Shown in pieces: positions 4,532-5,227 of a stretch of 5,227 bases of DNA; within the stretch, counting starts at the first letter, position 1; each line of letters starts with the position of its first letter. Source of the DNA: Bacteroidota bacterium (GTDB taxonomy: Bacteria; Bacteroidota; Ignavibacteria; Kryptoniales; JAKASW01); contig JAJYJD010000262.1 of NCBI GenBank assembly GCA_021789755.1, positions 1 to 5,227 on the forward strand, read 5' to 3'. The translations under genes and the position numbers were made by a program. The notes under the pieces are model-generated. The model was not told where the DNA came from. It ran no database searches and saw only the letters and a list, made by a program, of their open reading frames with translations.

Positions 4532-5227
4532 ATGAATAGGATACTCTTCCGCACTATTTGGTTTCTTATCCCAATCCCGATTTCTGCCGGTCAGACCGTC
4601 CAAGTTGACTCGATGGAGTATGCCTACCCGGGTGAAGTAGTGATCACCGCCCCAAGGATCGGTGTGCCACTAAGTAAGGCTCCATTTTCCGCAAGTCTGG
4701 TCGGTTCGGAAGAACTGGATGTCCTTCCTCGTGCCGTTGCGATGGACGAGCCGTTCGTGCTTACGCCCGGAGTCAAGGTGGATAACCAGGCGAACGGTGA
4801 GAGAGTGCATCTCTCGATCCGGGGTCAGGGGATTCTCACTGAGACCGGGATACGCTCAATCAAAGTATTACTGGACCAGGTTCCGATCAACGACCCGAGC
4901 GGATTCGCCCCGGATTTTTTCGATGTGGAGCTGAATTCGGTGGAAAGGATTGAAGTACTTCGCGGACCGGCCGCGTCGCTTTACGGCGGCGGAGCCGCCG
5001 GCGGTATCATCAACATCACGACTCAGAATTCACCCAACACGCCTCTTTTTGGCGAAGTATCGTCCACCGGCGGGTCGAACGGGTTCTGGAAATGTTTCGG
5101 CCAGTTCGGCGGCAATGTGGATGCTGTCAACTATCGAGTGTCTCTTTCGCGTACGGCAGGTGACGGGTATCGTGTTCATACGCACTTCTGGCAGAACAGG
5201 GCTTACGCCAAGATGATCTATACACCG
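4532..5227 (+). CDS. TonB-dependent outer-membrane receptor, N-terminal part (runs off window)
   Basis: The frame is open from ATG 4532 to the window end, giving 232 residues; the 3' part, with most of the beta-barrel, lies outside. It imports a scarce ligand such as a siderophore, heme, cobalamin or glycan across the outer membrane using TonB energy. In order: a signal peptide (residues 1-20, core IWFLIPIPISAG), a TonB-box-like EVVITAPRI at 35-43, then the plug domain at about 44-168. The plug shows LPRAVAMDEPFVLTPGVKV at 65-83, HLSIRGQG at 93-100, IKVLLDQVPIND at 110-121, and the hallmark VERIEVLRGPAASLYG (137-152) followed by GAAGGIINITT (154-164). Barrel strands begin near 172 (FGEVSSTGG, then NYRVSLSRTAGDGY). 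There is no N-terminal carboxypeptidase-like domain, so it is not SusC-type. The ligand is not decidable from this fragment. It lies 283 bp after the MFS gene behind a structured leader. Confidence 0.93.
   Translation, partial: MNRILFRTIWFLIPIPISAGQTVQVDSMEYAYPGEVVITAPRIGVPLSKAPFSASLVGSEELDVLPRAVAMDEPFVLTPGVKVDNQANGERVHLSIRGQGILTETGIRSIKVLLDQVPINDPSGFAPDFFDVELNSVERIEVLRGPAASLYGGGAAGGIINITTQNSPNTPLFGEVSSTGGSNGFWKCFGQFGGNVDAVNYRVSLSRTAGDGYRVHTHFWQNRAYAKMIYTP

Overview
The window is bacterial chromosomal DNA of roughly balanced base composition, with short intergenic gaps. It carries a TonB-dependent outer-membrane receptor and small exported proteins, so the host is Gram-negative. Strong Shine-Dalgarno sequences (GGAG, AAGGAGG-like) and the style of the small secreted proteins would suit a lineage near Bacteroidota/Chlorobiota, such as an Ignavibacteria-like organism. 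No marker gene here fixes the taxonomy, so this is only a guess.

Layout: 1-313 has no confident gene; a weak 81-codon minus-strand ORF is listed at low confidence. 314-1312 (+) is an aldo/keto reductase with Asp51, Tyr56 and Lys82 of the catalytic tetrad, but Ser125 where His is usual. After a 40-bp gap whose Shine-Dalgarno lies inside a perfect 8-bp hairpin comes a small secreted protein (1353-1844, +). It is interrupted by an in-frame TAG, and protein-like coding continues in the same frame to a TGA at 1953-1955. 1956-2105 is a hairpin-rich gap between convergent genes. 2106-2654 (-) is a second small exported protein of unknown function. 2655-2994 is a divergent promoter region. 2995-4248 (+) is a 12-helix MFS transporter resembling the FLVCR/SLC49 group. 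4249-4531 is a non-coding stretch rich in inverted repeats, including two mutually exclusive stems just ahead of the next gene. 4532 to the window end (+) is the N-terminal part of a TonB-dependent receptor: signal peptide, TonB-box-like segment, plug domain and start of the barrel.

The MFS transporter and the receptor share a strand and could form a two-membrane uptake or efflux module, but the 283-bp structured gap suggests separate control of the receptor. The reductase and first secreted protein may be co-transcribed. No CRISPR array, tRNA, rRNA, insertion sequence or complete novel defence system was seen. The least ordinary signals are the in-frame amber codon, the hairpin-masked ribosome binding site, and the switch-like leader of the receptor gene.
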